Shown here: positions 41,948 to 51,035 of the stretch, piece by piece
Layout: the number at the start of each line of letters is the position of its first letter
How positions within the stretch are numbered: position 1 is the first letter of the stretch
Assembly (NCBI RefSeq): GCF_003369795.1
Contig: NZ_CP026730.1
Location: forward strand, 4,207,001-4,271,000
DNA from: Streptomyces sp. CB09001
GTDB lineage: Bacteria > Actinomycetota > Actinomycetes > Streptomycetales > Streptomycetaceae
Length of the DNA stretch: 64,000 nt
Direction of reading: 5' to 3'
Notes under the pieces: model-generated
Databases searched by the model: none
Told to the model about the DNA's origin: nothing
What the model saw: the letters and a program-made list of their open reading frames with translations, nothing else
Translations under genes and position numbers: made by a program

Positions 41948-42318
41948 TGACTCTTCTGGGTTGCGGTGGCGCTCTGTCGGAGAGGTTCGGCAGTCCGGTC
42001 CCTGGCGACTCGGGCAAGGCGTCCGGGATGCTGCGCGGCATGGTCCGCGGGGTGTGCTACGTCGCTGCCGTCGCGCCGCCCCTCTTCCTGCTCAGCGGGT
42101 TGCGGGGCAAGAACTGCCGGTCGTACGAGCCAGGTTGTTCGTACGTCCCGGGAACGGGCCCCGCGCTCCTCGTGTACGTCGGTTGCGTGGCCGTCCTGGG
42201 ATGGCTCATCCACCGTCGGCGTCGTGCCGTCCTCGACGCGCGCCGTGCCCGGGAGCGTGAACGCCTGCGGAAGCTGCGCAAGAAGGGCAGGGGGAAGAGC
42301 CGCACCGCCTCCCGGTAG
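41947..42318 (+). CDS. Small two-helix membrane protein
   Basis: A 123-aa protein with hydrophobic segments at about 1-12, 33-52 (MVRGVCYVAAVAPPLFLLSG) and 78-95 (PALLVYVGCVAVLGWLI). A strongly basic tail RRRRAVLDARRARERERLRKLRKKGRGKS follows, probably cytoplasmic. GGGGAG lies nine bases before ATG 41947. A gene fragment with frame use typical of the genome; function unknown. Confidence 0.55.
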   Translation: MTLLGCGGALSERFGSPVPGDSGKASGMLRGMVRGVCYVAAVAPPLFLLSGLRGKNCRSYEPGCSYVPGTGPALLVYVGCVAVLGWLIHRRRRAVLDARRARERERLRKLRKKGRGKSRTASR

Positions 42319-42429
42319 GGATGGGCACGGCCGGAGAGGGAGATCACGCCCGTGGTGTCGCCCGCGGTGGCACCCGCCGCCGTGCCGTCGTCACGGGCGC
42401 GCCCTTGCTCCGTGGGCGGGAGAGAGCGG

Positions 42430-43329
42430 TCACTGCTGGTCGTCGAGCAGTGCGCGCAGCTGCGGGGAGAGCTCCGGTACGCGCCCGCCCGCTGCCTGTG
42501 CCGCCTCCAGCTCTTCGACGTACTTCAGGGCCTGCTCGCGCAGCTCCTCCTTCTCGCGGCCCTGGCGACGGCCCGCCAGCCAGACCCAGATGGCCACGGG
42601 GACGAGGAGGAGGGCCGCGTATCCGACCCCGGTGCCCACGGTGGCGGCCCAGGTCACGCCGCCCCCGCCGGCGAGGACCAGGAGCCAGCCCACCTCGTCG
42701 TGCCAGCCGCCCGCGTCCGCCACGCGCTCGTAGTAGGAGACGGCCCAGGGCTTCGGCGGTACGGCGACCGGTGCGGTGGCCGAGGGCGAGGGTGCCGTCT
42801 CCGTCTCCGCGGGGGCCTCCGGTGCCGGTTCCACCGGCGGGTACGTCGGGATCGGCGCCGCGCCCTTGCCGCCTCCGCCTCCGCCGGTCGTCCGGCCCTC
42901 CAGCCACGGCGGTATGTGCGCGAGCGGGATGCCGTGGGCGCGGGCGACGCCGAGGACCTCGCGGTAGCCGGCCAAGGGGCCGTTGCGCAGTGCGTGCTTC
43001 CACTGGGCCCGCGCGTGCACGAGCAGGGCCGCGCCGAGGACGGTCAGGCTGCCGGCCGCACCCAGTACGGCGAACAGGTGGGCGTCCAGCGCCGGGGACA
43101 GCGAGATCCCGAACGGCAGGAACATGCCCGCCATCAGCGTCAGCAGCCCCAGGTAGGCCGCAGGCCGGCGCTGTTCCGTCTCCAGGGACTTGCGGCGTTC
43201 GGCCAGCAGCGCCGTCACGGCCGCGTCGTCGGTGTAGTCGACGCCGTACCGGGCGCCGATGCCCCGCGCGGCCTCCCGTACCCGCGCGTCGGCTCTCAAC
43301 GTGGCCCCGCTCACCGGAAGTAGCCCCAT
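42430..43329 (-). CDS. Membrane protein of unknown function with Pro-rich linker
   Basis: A 299-aa protein starting MGLLPVSGATLRADARVREAARGIGARYGVDYTDDAAVTALLAERR. Two membrane helices follow (about 60-80 and 86-108), then the loop REVLGVARAHGIPLAHIPPWLEGRTTGGGGGG, a Pro/Ala/Glu-rich linker, and two more helices (about 225-260: WLLVLAGGGGVTWAATVG, YAALLLVPVAIWVWLAG). It ends in a charged coiled coil (GREKEELREQALKYVEELEAAQ). It is divergent from the Tad operon with a 501-bp gap. No family recognised. Confidence 0.65.
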   Translation of the reverse strand: MGLLPVSGATLRADARVREAARGIGARYGVDYTDDAAVTALLAERRKSLETEQRRPAAYLGLLTLMAGMFLPFGISLSPALDAHLFAVLGAAGSLTVLGAALLVHARAQWKHALRNGPLAGYREVLGVARAHGIPLAHIPPWLEGRTTGGGGGGKGAAPIPTYPPVEPAPEAPAETETAPSPSATAPVAVPPKPWAVSYYERVADAGGWHDEVGWLLVLAGGGGVTWAATVGTGVGYAALLLVPVAIWVWLAGRRQGREKEELREQALKYVEELEAAQAAGGRVPELSPQLRALLDDQQ

Positions 43330-43640
43330 CCCAGTACCCCGTTCTCTCTGTGTACTCGTTCCCTCACTGATCCGAGCGAAGATCATGGCACGGGCGGTCG
43401 GGCCCCTCGTGAGTGAATCGTGCAGGGCTCATGGGTGCACCGTGACGAACCGCACCCGGATGGTGTCGGGCTCTGGCCGTTCTTGATTCGCGCGAGCACA
43501 GTGACAGAGTCTGCTTTACGCGCCTTGCTCAAAAGGGCTCCATCGATGCGAAGTTGCAGATGGGTAGCGGTGGACAGGGGGTGCGGGCAGGGGAGGGCAT
43601 GCCTTGAGGGGCTTATGTGCGGCTGATACGGTGCGGTGGC

Positions 43641-43669
43641 TTGACACTCGCCTTACTGCTGGCTATTTG
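43641..43669 (+). promoter_or_regulatory. Predicted promoter of the Tad pilus operon
   Basis: TTGACA (43641-43646), 17 bp, then TATTTG (43664-43669), about 160 bp upstream of the cpaB start. The -35 is perfect and the -10 is weaker. The remainder of the 43330-43830 gap shows no other gene or strong hairpin. Confidence 0.5.
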
Positions 43670-43830
43670 CCCAGGTCGGGCGGGTGCGTACGGGGATGCC
43701 CCGGGACGCCACCGGTCGGGCGGTCACGGGTGAAGTGTCCGAAACCGCAGACAATTCTGTGTACTTGGGCGCACGACGCCCGAGTGAATACGTGGCAGAC
43801 GATTTTCTTGGTTGTACGGGGAGCGGTTGC

Positions 43831-44550
43831 GTGAAGATCCAGGAGCGTACGGGGGCGGGCGCGGGACGTTCCGCGGCTCCGGCTCAGCCGTCGGTCGGTG
43901 ACCGGCTTCCCAGTCCTCCTCGCGAGCGCAAACCGGCGCTGGCCGCGCTGGCGGTGCTGCTGATCCTGCTGGGTGCGCTCGGCGCGACGATGCTGGTGCT
44001 CCAGGTCGGTGACCGGGTCGAGGCGATCCAGGTGACGGCGGACATCAAGCCCGGGGAGTCCATCACCGACGACAACATCAAGGTCGTCATGGTGAACGAC
44101 GACTCCGGGGCCGACTTCGTGCCCTGGGAGCAGCGTGAGGGTCTGATGAAGCTTCAGGCCAAGTCCACGATCTACGACGGCACCGTCGTCGTGGGCCAGA
44201 TGTTCGCCAAGAAGTCCGGCATGGAGCAGGGCAAGGCCACGGTCGGCGTCGCCCTCAAGGAGGGCCAGTACCCGAAGGGTCTGGAAGCGGGCGACAACGT
44301 CGCCGTCTACCGCGTCGGCGACAAGTCCACCGGCGGCGGGGACCAGGAAGGCTCCTCCGGGTCGGCCGGTGCCGACAGCTCGCTGCTGGTCGAGCGCGCG
44401 GTGGTCGAGGACGCCTCCGCCGCCTCGGGCGACAGCATCACCAGCACCAACCTGCCCGTCACGCTGACCGTCGACGCCGCCGACGCCGCGGCGCTGGCGC
44501 AGGCCGCGTCCGCGGGCGAGGTCGCCGTCGTTCTGATTCCCGGCAACTAG
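43831..44550 (+). CDS. cpaB: CpaB/RcpC-type SAF-domain pilus assembly protein
   Basis: A 239-aa protein. One membrane helix (about 32-54: ALAALAVLLILLGALGATMLVLQV) is followed by a SAF domain: VEAIQVTADIKPGESITDDNIKVVMVND (about 57-84) and TIYDGTVVVGQMFAKKSGMEQGK. It ends in a second beta domain PVTLTVDAADAAALAQAASAGEVAVVLIPG. CpaB/RcpC proteins help Flp pilus assembly at the envelope. GTG 43831 follows GGGGAG. It is the first gene of the tad operon and is followed by TadZ after 18 bp. Confidence 0.85.
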   Translation: MKIQERTGAGAGRSAAPAQPSVGDRLPSPPRERKPALAALAVLLILLGALGATMLVLQVGDRVEAIQVTADIKPGESITDDNIKVVMVNDDSGADFVPWEQREGLMKLQAKSTIYDGTVVVGQMFAKKSGMEQGKATVGVALKEGQYPKGLEAGDNVAVYRVGDKSTGGGDQEGSSGSAGADSSLLVERAVVEDASAASGDSITSTNLPVTLTVDAADAAALAQAASAGEVAVVLIPGN

Positions 44551-44568
44551 AAGGCGACCGAAGAAGCC

Positions 44569-45441
44569 ATGGCCCTCATCGCCCTCGCCGCCGACAAGGG
44601 TTCCCCCGGCGTCACCACCGCGGCCGTCGCCCTCGCGGCGGTCTGGCCGCGCCGTGTCCTGCTCGCCGAGACGGACCCGGCGGGCGGCGACCTGGTGTAC
44701 CGGTCGGCCGCCGCGCACGGCGGTCCGCTGAACCCGAACACCGGCATGCTGTCGATCGCCGCGACCGCCCGCCGAGGCCTCGTGCCCGACCAGCTCTGGG
44801 ACCACGTACAGCCGCTCAGCGGCGGCCTGGAGGTGCTGGTCGGCCTCGGCATCTCCGAGCAGGCCGCCGGGCTCGCGGGCCTGTGGCCCACCCTCGGCCG
44901 GGCCTTCGCCTCCCTCGCCGACTCCCCGAACGCCCCCGCCGACGTCATCGCCGACTGCGGCCGGATCAGCGGGGACTCCCCGGCGACCGAGCTGTTCCCG
45001 CACGCCTCGCTCGTCCTCCTCATCTCCCGCACCGAGCCGGAGGCCATCGCCCGGGTCCGGGACCGTGCCGCCGCGCTGTCCAACAAGCTGCACGGCGGAT
45101 CGCGGGGCGCCGCCGGCCTCGGCCTGCCGTTGGTCGGCGTCGTCCTCGTCGCCGACACGAACAACGCGGCCAAGCTCTCCGGCCAGGTCAACGACATGCT
45201 GGTGCACGCCCAGACCGGCGCCCGCGTGGTCGGCACCATCGCCGACGACCCGGCCGGCGCCGACCAGTTGGCCGGGCGCAGGCGCGGGCGGCTGGAGAAG
45301 TCGCTGCTCATCCGCTCGGCCCGCAAGGTCACCTCGGACCTGTACCAGCAGTTCGGCGCCGCCTGGTCCATGCCCGGCGGTCCCGGTGCCGCCGGTCCCG
45401 CCGGTCCCGGCATGTCCGGCCACGCGGGGGCCGGCCGATGA
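44569..45441 (+). CDS. tadZ: TadZ/CpaE-like ParA-family ATPase
   Basis: A 290-aa MinD/ParA-like protein. The deviant Walker A is LAADKGSPGVTTAAVALA (about 5-22), followed by LLAETDPAGGDLVYR. A later ADVIADCGRISG block serves as switch II. TadZ proteins localise the pilus machine to a pole or site. Its stop overlaps the CpaF start (ATGA). A Gly/Pro-rich C-tail (PGGPGAAGPAGPGMSG) is unusual but short. Confidence 0.85.
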   Translation: MALIALAADKGSPGVTTAAVALAAVWPRRVLLAETDPAGGDLVYRSAAAHGGPLNPNTGMLSIAATARRGLVPDQLWDHVQPLSGGLEVLVGLGISEQAAGLAGLWPTLGRAFASLADSPNAPADVIADCGRISGDSPATELFPHASLVLLISRTEPEAIARVRDRAAALSNKLHGGSRGAAGLGLPLVGVVLVADTNNAAKLSGQVNDMLVHAQTGARVVGTIADDPAGADQLAGRRRGRLEKSLLIRSARKVTSDLYQQFGAAWSMPGGPGAAGPAGPGMSGHAGAGR

Positions 45442-46745
45442 CCGCTGTCGACCACTCATTGGTCAAGCGGTTCCGGCAGGACGCCGGCGACCGCATCTCC
45501 GAGCAGCGCCGCCAGGACCAGGTCAGCGGCGTCACGCCGATGTCCACCGAGGACGAACGGCACTACGCGCGCGCCGTCATCGCGCAGATACTCGAGGAGT
45601 ACGCCCGCGCGGAGATCAACGGCGGGCGTACGCCGCTGGACGCGGAGACGGAGGAGGCGTACGCGGCCGCCGTGCACGCCGCGCTCTTCGGCGTCGGCCG
45701 GCTCCAGCCGCTCCTCGACGACCCCGAGGTCGAGAACATCGACATCAACGGGTGCGACCACGTCTTCGTCGGCTACTCCGACGGGCGCGAGACGCGCGGC
45801 GAGGCCGTCGCCGAGACCGACGAGGAGCTCATCGAGCTGATCCAGATCCTCGGCGCCTACTCCGGCCTGTCCTCCCGCCCCTTCGACTCCGCCAACCCGC
45901 AGCTGGACCTCAGGCTGCCGGACGGTTCGCGTCTGTCGGCGGTCATGGACGTCACCCGGCGCCCGGCGCTCTCCATCCGCCGCGCCCGCCTGGGCAAGGT
46001 CTTCATCTCCGACCTGGTCGGCAACGGCACCCTCACCCCCGAGCTGGGCCACTTCCTGGCCTGCGCGGTCCGGGCCCGCAAGAACATCATGATCGCGGGC
46101 GCCACCAACGCCGGAAAGACGACACTGCTGCGCGCCCTCGCCAACGAGATCCCGCCGCACGAGCGGCTGATCACGGTGGAGCGCGCGCTGGAGCTGGGCC
46201 TCGACACCTTCCCCGAACTCCACCCCAACGTCGTCGCGTTCGAGGAGCGGCTGCCCAACTCCGAGGACCAGGGCGCCATCACCATGGCGGAGCTGGTCCG
46301 CCGTTCGCTGCGCATGAACCCCTCCCGCGTCATCGTCGGTGAGGTGCTCGGCGACGAGATCGTCACCATGCTGAACGCGATGTCGCAGGGCAACGACGGC
46401 TCGCTCTCCACGATCCACGCCAACAGCTCGCACGAGGTCTTCAACCGCATCTCCACGTACGCCCTCCAGGCGACCGAGCGGCTGCCGATCGAGGCCAGCC
46501 AGATGCTGGTGGCCGGCGCCGTCAACTTCGTCGTCTTCGTCCAGCGGCGCAACGACTTCCAGAGCGGCGGCCGCCTCCAGCGCATGGTCACCTCGGTCCG
46601 CGAGGTCAACGGCGTCGACGGCCGCGTGCTGTCCAGCGAGGTGTTCGCCGAGACGCCGGACGGCCAGGTCGTCCCGCATGCCCCCATCGCCTGCCTGGAG
46701 GAACTCATCGCCTACGGCTACCGGCCCAACGGAACGTGGGGGTGA
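45438..46745 (+). CDS. cpaF: TadA/CpaF pilus-assembly ATPase
   Basis: A 435-aa secretion ATPase of the GspE superfamily that powers Flp pilus assembly. The N-terminal helical domain is followed by FGVGRLQPLLDDPEVENIDING, Walker A GATNAGKTTLLRAL (about 220-233), the Asp-box ALELGLDTFPELHPNVVAFEERLPN, Walker B with RVIVGEVLGDEIVTMLNAMSQGNDGSLSTIHANS (about 297-330), and the His box. Two longer frames starting upstream only overlap tadZ. ATG 45438 follows CCGGCCG with no clear ribosome site, consistent with coupling to tadZ. Confidence 0.93.
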   Translation: MTAVDHSLVKRFRQDAGDRISEQRRQDQVSGVTPMSTEDERHYARAVIAQILEEYARAEINGGRTPLDAETEEAYAAAVHAALFGVGRLQPLLDDPEVENIDINGCDHVFVGYSDGRETRGEAVAETDEELIELIQILGAYSGLSSRPFDSANPQLDLRLPDGSRLSAVMDVTRRPALSIRRARLGKVFISDLVGNGTLTPELGHFLACAVRARKNIMIAGATNAGKTTLLRALANEIPPHERLITVERALELGLDTFPELHPNVVAFEERLPNSEDQGAITMAELVRRSLRMNPSRVIVGEVLGDEIVTMLNAMSQGNDGSLSTIHANSSHEVFNRISTYALQATERLPIEASQMLVAGAVNFVVFVQRRNDFQSGGRLQRMVTSVREVNGVDGRVLSSEVFAETPDGQVVPHAPIACLEELIAYGYRPNGTWG

Positions 46746-46752
46746 CGGGGAA

Positions 46753-47820
46753 ATGGAGACGACGACGGAGACGACGACGGGGATGACGACCACCACGACA
46801 CTCGCGGCACTGGACTCGCTCGGCTCCATGGGCGGGCTGTTCTCCACCACGGTCCTGTTCGCGCTCGGCTGCGGCGTCGCCGTCGGCGGCGGCCTGGCCC
46901 TCTTCCTCGTCGCCGTACGCGGACTCCCCGCCAAGCCCGAGCACGAGAAGCGGCAGGCCAGCGAGCGCGTCAACGAGCTGATCCGCTGGGCGGGCCGGCG
47001 CGGCTCCGCCGCGGCCCTCGTCGGCCTCGTCGTCCTGCTCCTGACCCGCTGGGCGGTGCTCGGCATCGCCGCCGGTGTCCTCGTCTTCTTCTGGGACCGC
47101 CTCTTCGGCGGCGCCGCCGAGGAACGCGCCGCCATGAAGCGGGTGGAGGCCCTCGCCTCGTGGACGGAGTCGCTGCGGGACACCATCGCGGGCGCGGTCG
47201 GCCTGGAGCAGGCCATCCCGGCCTCCGCCCGAGCCGCCGCGCCCGTACTCCGCCCCCACCTGGATTCCCTGGTCGACCGGCTGCGCTCGCGCACCCCGCT
47301 GCCCGAGGCGCTCCAGCACCTCGCCGACGAGATCGACGACGCGTCCGCCGACATCATCGTCGCGGCCCTCATCCTCAACGCACGCCTGCGCGGCCCGGGC
47401 CTGCGCCAGGTCCTCGGCGCGCTCGCCAAGTCGGCGCGCGAGGAGGTCGACATGCGCCAGCGCGTGATGGCGCAGCGCGCGTCGACCCGCCGGTCGGTGC
47501 AGATCGTGGTCGCGGTCTCGGTCCTCTTCGTCCTCGGCCTGTCCATCTTCAACCGGGACTTCGTCGAGCCGTACGGCTCACCCGTCGGCCAGCTGGTCCT
47601 GGTCTGCGTGTGCGGCCTGTTCGCGCTGGGCTTCTGGTGGCTGCGCAAGCTGTCGACCATCGAGACCCCGGAGCGCTTCCTGGTCCGCGACGGCGCCGAC
47701 GTCCAGTTCGTGCGCCCCCGCACGCCGGGCCAGCCGGGTCCCCCCGGTCAGCCCGTACAGCGCCTGCCGCAACCGTCCCAGCCGTCGCCGGCGTCTGGGG
47801 ACGAGGGGGTACGACGATGA
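46753..47820 (+). CDS. tadB: TadB inner-membrane pilus platform protein
   Basis: A 355-aa T2SF-type membrane protein. The first TM is near 25-48 (LFSTTVLFALGCGVAVGGGLALFLVAV), with two more near 80-110. The conserved cytoplasmic T2SSF block ESLRDTIAGAVGLEQAIPASARAAAPVLRPHLDSL (about 138-172) is followed by two further TMs near the C-terminus. The N-terminus is a peculiar Met-Glu plus Thr run (METTTETTTGMTTTTT). ATG 46753 is used, and the gene overlaps TadC (ATGA). Confidence 0.88.
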   Translation: METTTETTTGMTTTTTLAALDSLGSMGGLFSTTVLFALGCGVAVGGGLALFLVAVRGLPAKPEHEKRQASERVNELIRWAGRRGSAAALVGLVVLLLTRWAVLGIAAGVLVFFWDRLFGGAAEERAAMKRVEALASWTESLRDTIAGAVGLEQAIPASARAAAPVLRPHLDSLVDRLRSRTPLPEALQHLADEIDDASADIIVAALILNARLRGPGLRQVLGALAKSAREEVDMRQRVMAQRASTRRSVQIVVAVSVLFVLGLSIFNRDFVEPYGSPVGQLVLVCVCGLFALGFWWLRKLSTIETPERFLVRDGADVQFVRPRTPGQPGPPGQPVQRLPQPSQPSPASGDEGVRR

Positions 47821-48737
47821 ACCTGACCATGCCGGTCCTGGTCGGCGCCGTCACCGGCCTGGGCATCTACGCCCTGGTCCGTGCTCTGATGCCGAGCAGA
47901 CGCAGCCCGATCCAGCAGGTCGCCCGCATCGACGCGATGCGGGCGCGCGGGGCGGCGTACGAGTCGTCCCGCGCGGCGAAGGACACCAGCCGTCTCGGCT
48001 CGCTGCGGGCCCAGGTCGGCGCCCGGGTCGCCGAGCTGTATCTCCAGCAGGGCTGGGAGCAGCGCTCGCTGCGCGCGGACCTGGCGGTGCTGGACCGCAG
48101 CTGGGAGAAGTTCCTGGCGACGAAGGCGCTGCTGGCGGTGGGCGGCCTGTTCTTCGGCCCGTTCCTGTTCGCGATCGTCTGGCAGCTGGGCTTCGGGGAC
48201 AGCCCGATCATCCCGGTCTGGCTGGCCCTGCTCTGCGCGGCGCTCTTCTTCTTCCTCCCCGACCTGGAGGTACGCAGGGACGCCGCCGACAAGCGCCGTG
48301 ACCTGCGGCGCGTGATCGGGGCGTACCTGGACCTGGTCTCCATGAGCCTGGCCGGCGGCCGGGGTCTGCCGGAGGCGCTGATGGCGGCGGCGGAGGTGTC
48401 GGACGGCTGGGCCACCCACCGCATCCGCAACGCGCTGGCCGACGCGCGCATCACGGGCATCAGCCAGTGGCAGGCGCTGGGGCAGCTCGGCGAGGACCTG
48501 GGCGTCGAGGAACTCAAGGACCTCTCCGCCTCCCTCGCCCTGGTGGCGGACGACGGTGCCAAGGTCCGCGAGTCCCTCGCCTCCCGCGCCGAGACCATGC
48601 GCCACCGTGAACTCTCCGAGATCGAGGGCAGCGCGGGCGAGAAGTCCCAGTCGATGCTCGTGGCCCAGCTCCTGCTGTGCGCCGGGTTCCTGGTGTTCCT
48701 GATCTATCCGGCGGCGATGCGGGTGTTCCAGGTGTGA
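47817..48737 (+). CDS. tadC: TadC inner-membrane pilus platform protein
   Basis: A 306-aa second T2SF-type platform subunit. One N-terminal TM (MPVLVGAVTGLGIYALVRAL), paired helices near 104-150, and the T2SSF domain RRVIGAYLDLVSMSLAGGRGLPEALMAAAEVSDGWATHRIRNALADARITG (about 162-211). It ends with a TM (MLVAQLLLCAGFLVFLIYP). Together with TadB it forms the membrane core that CpaF drives. Confidence 0.9.
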   Translation: MNLTMPVLVGAVTGLGIYALVRALMPSRRSPIQQVARIDAMRARGAAYESSRAAKDTSRLGSLRAQVGARVAELYLQQGWEQRSLRADLAVLDRSWEKFLATKALLAVGGLFFGPFLFAIVWQLGFGDSPIIPVWLALLCAALFFFLPDLEVRRDAADKRRDLRRVIGAYLDLVSMSLAGGRGLPEALMAAAEVSDGWATHRIRNALADARITGISQWQALGQLGEDLGVEELKDLSASLALVADDGAKVRESLASRAETMRHRELSEIEGSAGEKSQSMLVAQLLLCAGFLVFLIYPAAMRVFQV

Positions 48738-48835
48738 CGCAGTTTCCGGCGCACTCGCCGCACCCGCCGCAGCCCCGGTTCAGCAGCTCCGAGCCGCTTC
48801 GCTCCCAGAACTGACACGAGAGGACAGAACCCACC

Positions 48836-49096
48836 ATGAACGGACGGAACCTCCGCACCGGCACCACGGGCATCGTGCCCGTCGACTTCCTGATCACCTT
48901 CCTGCGGGCCCGCGTGGAGCGCGCCCGCTCCGGCGAGCTGGACCGCGGCGCCTCCGCGGTCGAGTGGGTCATCATCTCCGCGGTCGTCGTCGCGATCGTC
49001 GGCGTGGTGGCCGCCATCATCAACGCCGCGCTCAGCGACGGCGCCAACAAGGTCGGCGACTGCATCAAGGGCGCGGACGCGGGCAAGACCTGCTGA
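48836..49096 (+). CDS. Flp-type pilin subunit
   Basis: An 86-aa small pilin. A basic leader ending GELDRG is followed by the hydrophobic segment ASAVEWVIISAVVVAIVGVVAAIINAAL. The Gly-Ala junction and Glu five residues after it (GASAVEW) fit class III prepilin processing. The C-terminus SDGANKVGDCIKGADAGKTC carries two Cys that may form a disulfide. The long N-terminal extension (about 40 residues before the cleavage site) is unusual for Flp pilins. It lies 98 bp after TadC and is probably the main pilus subunit. Confidence 0.82.
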   Translation: MNGRNLRTGTTGIVPVDFLITFLRARVERARSGELDRGASAVEWVIISAVVVAIVGVVAAIINAALSDGANKVGDCIKGADAGKTC

Positions 49097-49127
49097 CCGG
49101 CCGACGCCAGGTTCTGACGGGGACGAC

Positions 49128-49649
49128 GTGACGGGACAGACGGGGACGAGGACGCCGGGCGCTGTGCGCGGCGTGCTCAAGGGCGCACTCGGGGGCGTGC
49201 ACAGACGGGTGCGCCGCAGGGTGGACGCAGCGCGGGAGGCCGCGACCACCCGCGGCGACGACTCCGGCATGACCGCGATCGAGTTCGTGCTGCTCACTCC
49301 GGTCCTGTTCTTCATGATCTTCGCGACGGTGCAGTTCGGTCTGTACTTCTTCGCGGACCACGTGGCGCAGGCCGCGGCCCAGGCGGGCGCGCGCAAGGCC
49401 CGCGCGACGGCGGACGCCCAGCCCGGCGCGTGGCGGGGCGAGGCCCGGGACGTGGTCGACAGCTACATCCGCCAACTCGGCCCGCAACTGGTCCTGTCCC
49501 CCGACGTGAAGATGGTCCAGCCGGAGCAGAACACGGTCGGGGTGGAGATCACGGCCCGTATCCCCACCGTCTTCCCCGGCCTGGACCTGACGGTGCACGC
49601 CCAGTCGATGGGCCCGGTCGAGCGCTTCGTGCAGGAGGGGGGCAACTAG
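49128..49649 (+). CDS. tadE: TadE-family pseudopilin
   Basis: A 173-aa protein. The TadE signature GMTAIEFVLLTPVLFFMIFATVQFGLYFFADHVAQAAAQAGARKAR (about 47-92) is a pilin-like cleavage and TM segment. A C-terminal domain of about 80 residues ends ...TVFPGLDLTVHAQSMGPVERF. GTG 49128 is 31 bp after the pilin gene. It directly abuts the next TadE-like gene, with the stop at 49647-49649 and ATG at 49650. Confidence 0.85.
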   Translation: MTGQTGTRTPGAVRGVLKGALGGVHRRVRRRVDAAREAATTRGDDSGMTAIEFVLLTPVLFFMIFATVQFGLYFFADHVAQAAAQAGARKARATADAQPGAWRGEARDVVDSYIRQLGPQLVLSPDVKMVQPEQNTVGVEITARIPTVFPGLDLTVHAQSMGPVERFVQEGGN

Positions 49650-50087
49650 ATGAACCCCTTCCGCCGCAGCGGCGTTCGGCCGCTGCGCAACGAGGGTGAC
49701 GACCGGGGGCTGTCCACCATCGAGGTGGTCATCCTGGCCCCCGTGATGATCCTCTTCATCCTCGTCCTGGTGGCCTTCGGTCAGCTCGTCGACGGCCGCG
49801 GCGCACTCGACGGCGCCGCCAGGGACGCGGCCCGCGCGGGCTCGATCCAGAAGGACCACGGTACGGCGATGGCGGAGGCGAAGAAGGCCGCCGAGGCCAA
49901 CCTCGCGGACGTGTGCTCCGGCCCGGTCTCGGTCGTCCAGAAGAGCGCGGGCTTCGAACCGGACACCCTCTTCACGGTCGAGGTGAGCTGCGAGGTGCGC
50001 GGCCTGGACTCGATCGGCCTGAACATCCCCACGACCCTGTCGGCGACCTTCAGCTCCCCGCTGGACCCGTACCGGAGGACGGCGTGA
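49650..50087 (+). CDS. TadE/TadF-like pseudopilin
   Basis: A 145-aa protein. The pseudopilin segment DRGLSTIEVVILAPVMILFILVLVAFGQLVDGRGALDGAARDAARAGS (about 17-64) is followed by KKAAEANLADVC and a beta-rich C-terminus with two Cys. It starts immediately after tadE and overlaps the next gene (GTGA). Likely a minor pilin. Confidence 0.83.
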   Translation: MNPFRRSGVRPLRNEGDDRGLSTIEVVILAPVMILFILVLVAFGQLVDGRGALDGAARDAARAGSIQKDHGTAMAEAKKAAEANLADVCSGPVSVVQKSAGFEPDTLFTVEVSCEVRGLDSIGLNIPTTLSATFSSPLDPYRRTA

Positions 50088-50545
50088 GAACCCAGGTACG
50101 CGACTGGCTCGCGGACCGGCGCACCCGGCTGGACGACCGCGGCTCGGGCGCCGGCGCGGTCATCATCTTCGCGCTGGTCTTCCTGTCCCTGTCGGCCTTC
50201 GTCATCGACGGCGGCATGTCCATCTCCAAGCGCGAACGCGCGGCGGACATCGCCGAACAGGCCGCCCGCTACGCCGCCCAGGACATCGACCGCGAGGCCC
50301 TCTACGACGACGTGGGCGGCCCCGCCCCCATCAACTACGAGAACTGCAACGCCCGGGTCAAGGCCTTCGCCGCCGAGATGGACATGACCGGCGCGGACAT
50401 CGCCGCGACCCACTGCGTCACAGCCGACGCGGCCCAGGTGCAGGTCGAGGTCCAGCTCACCTACTCCCCGGTCTTCACCGGCATGTTCTACGGCGGCGAC
50501 GTGGTGGTCCACGGCGAGGCGGTGGCGGAGAACGAGGTGGGGTGA
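50084..50545 (+). CDS. TadG-like/Flp-associated minor pilin protein
   Basis: A 153-aa protein. The N-terminal TM is DDRGSGAGAVIIFALVFLSLSAFVIDGGMSISKRERAADIAEQAARYAAQ (about 17-65). It resembles the TadE/TadG membrane entry with RGS-x-A and the D-G-G-x-x-x-S-x-R-E-R-x-A-D motif. The Cys-containing C-terminus is short compared with full TadG and lacks the vWA-like domain. It is the last gene of the tad operon. Confidence 0.78.
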   Translation: MRTQVRDWLADRRTRLDDRGSGAGAVIIFALVFLSLSAFVIDGGMSISKRERAADIAEQAARYAAQDIDREALYDDVGGPAPINYENCNARVKAFAAEMDMTGADIAATHCVTADAAQVQVEVQLTYSPVFTGMFYGGDVVVHGEAVAENEVG

Positions 50546-50567
50546 ACGGCGAGCTGAGTGGCGGCGC

Positions 50568-51035
50568 TCAGTCCATGGGGATCCCGAGATCCCGGGTCAG
50601 GATGTCGACGAGCCTGGTTTCCGGGACCTCCGGTGGCCGGTGGCCCAGCTCTCTGACGCGCGCGACGAAGTCTCCGGGCAGAGCCAGGTGGTACCTGCCC
50701 ACGTAGTACGCGAGATCCTCCCGCCAGAGCCAGACCCCGTCCGTGAGGAGGGAGCCGGCGCTCACCAGGACCGGCCCTTCGGGATCCAGCACGTCGGCCT
50801 GCGCGCCCATCTCCGACCAGATGCCGGAGCCTTGCCGGAGGTACTCGACGAGTCGTTGCCCGTCGCTGACCGCCGACGACCTGACCGCGTCCTTGATCGT
50901 GCCGTCGGTGGGGAACCCCCAGCCGGGCGAGAGCTCGTCGAAGAACCCGACGGCCCGGACCGTACGTGCCGCCCGGGTGCCCTCAGTCGGGCAGGGGGAG
51001 CCCTTCGGCCCGCGCGATGGCGAGTGCTCGTTCAA
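50568..51035 (-). CDS. Hypothetical protein, probable immunity-type, paralogue of next gene
   Basis: A 155-aa soluble protein starting at TTG 51035, which follows CCGGAGGTCAGCG. It reads ...VGFFDELSPGWGFPTDGTIKDAVRSSA...LTDGVWLWREDLAYYVGRYHLALPGDFVARVRELGHRPPEVPE. The L-T-D-G-V-W-L-W...YVxxYxxALPxxFV block repeats in the 124-aa protein just upstream (VMTDGRWVWPLAWADHVRQHRVAPPPAFV), so the pair looks like a tandem duplication. It closes the third T7SS module. Immunity is the best guess; no fold is recognised. Confidence 0.55.
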   Translation of the reverse strand: MNEHSPSRGPKGSPCPTEGTRAARTVRAVGFFDELSPGWGFPTDGTIKDAVRSSAVSDGQRLVEYLRQGSGIWSEMGAQADVLDPEGPVLVSAGSLLTDGVWLWREDLAYYVGRYHLALPGDFVARVRELGHRPPEVPETRLVDILTRDLGIPMD

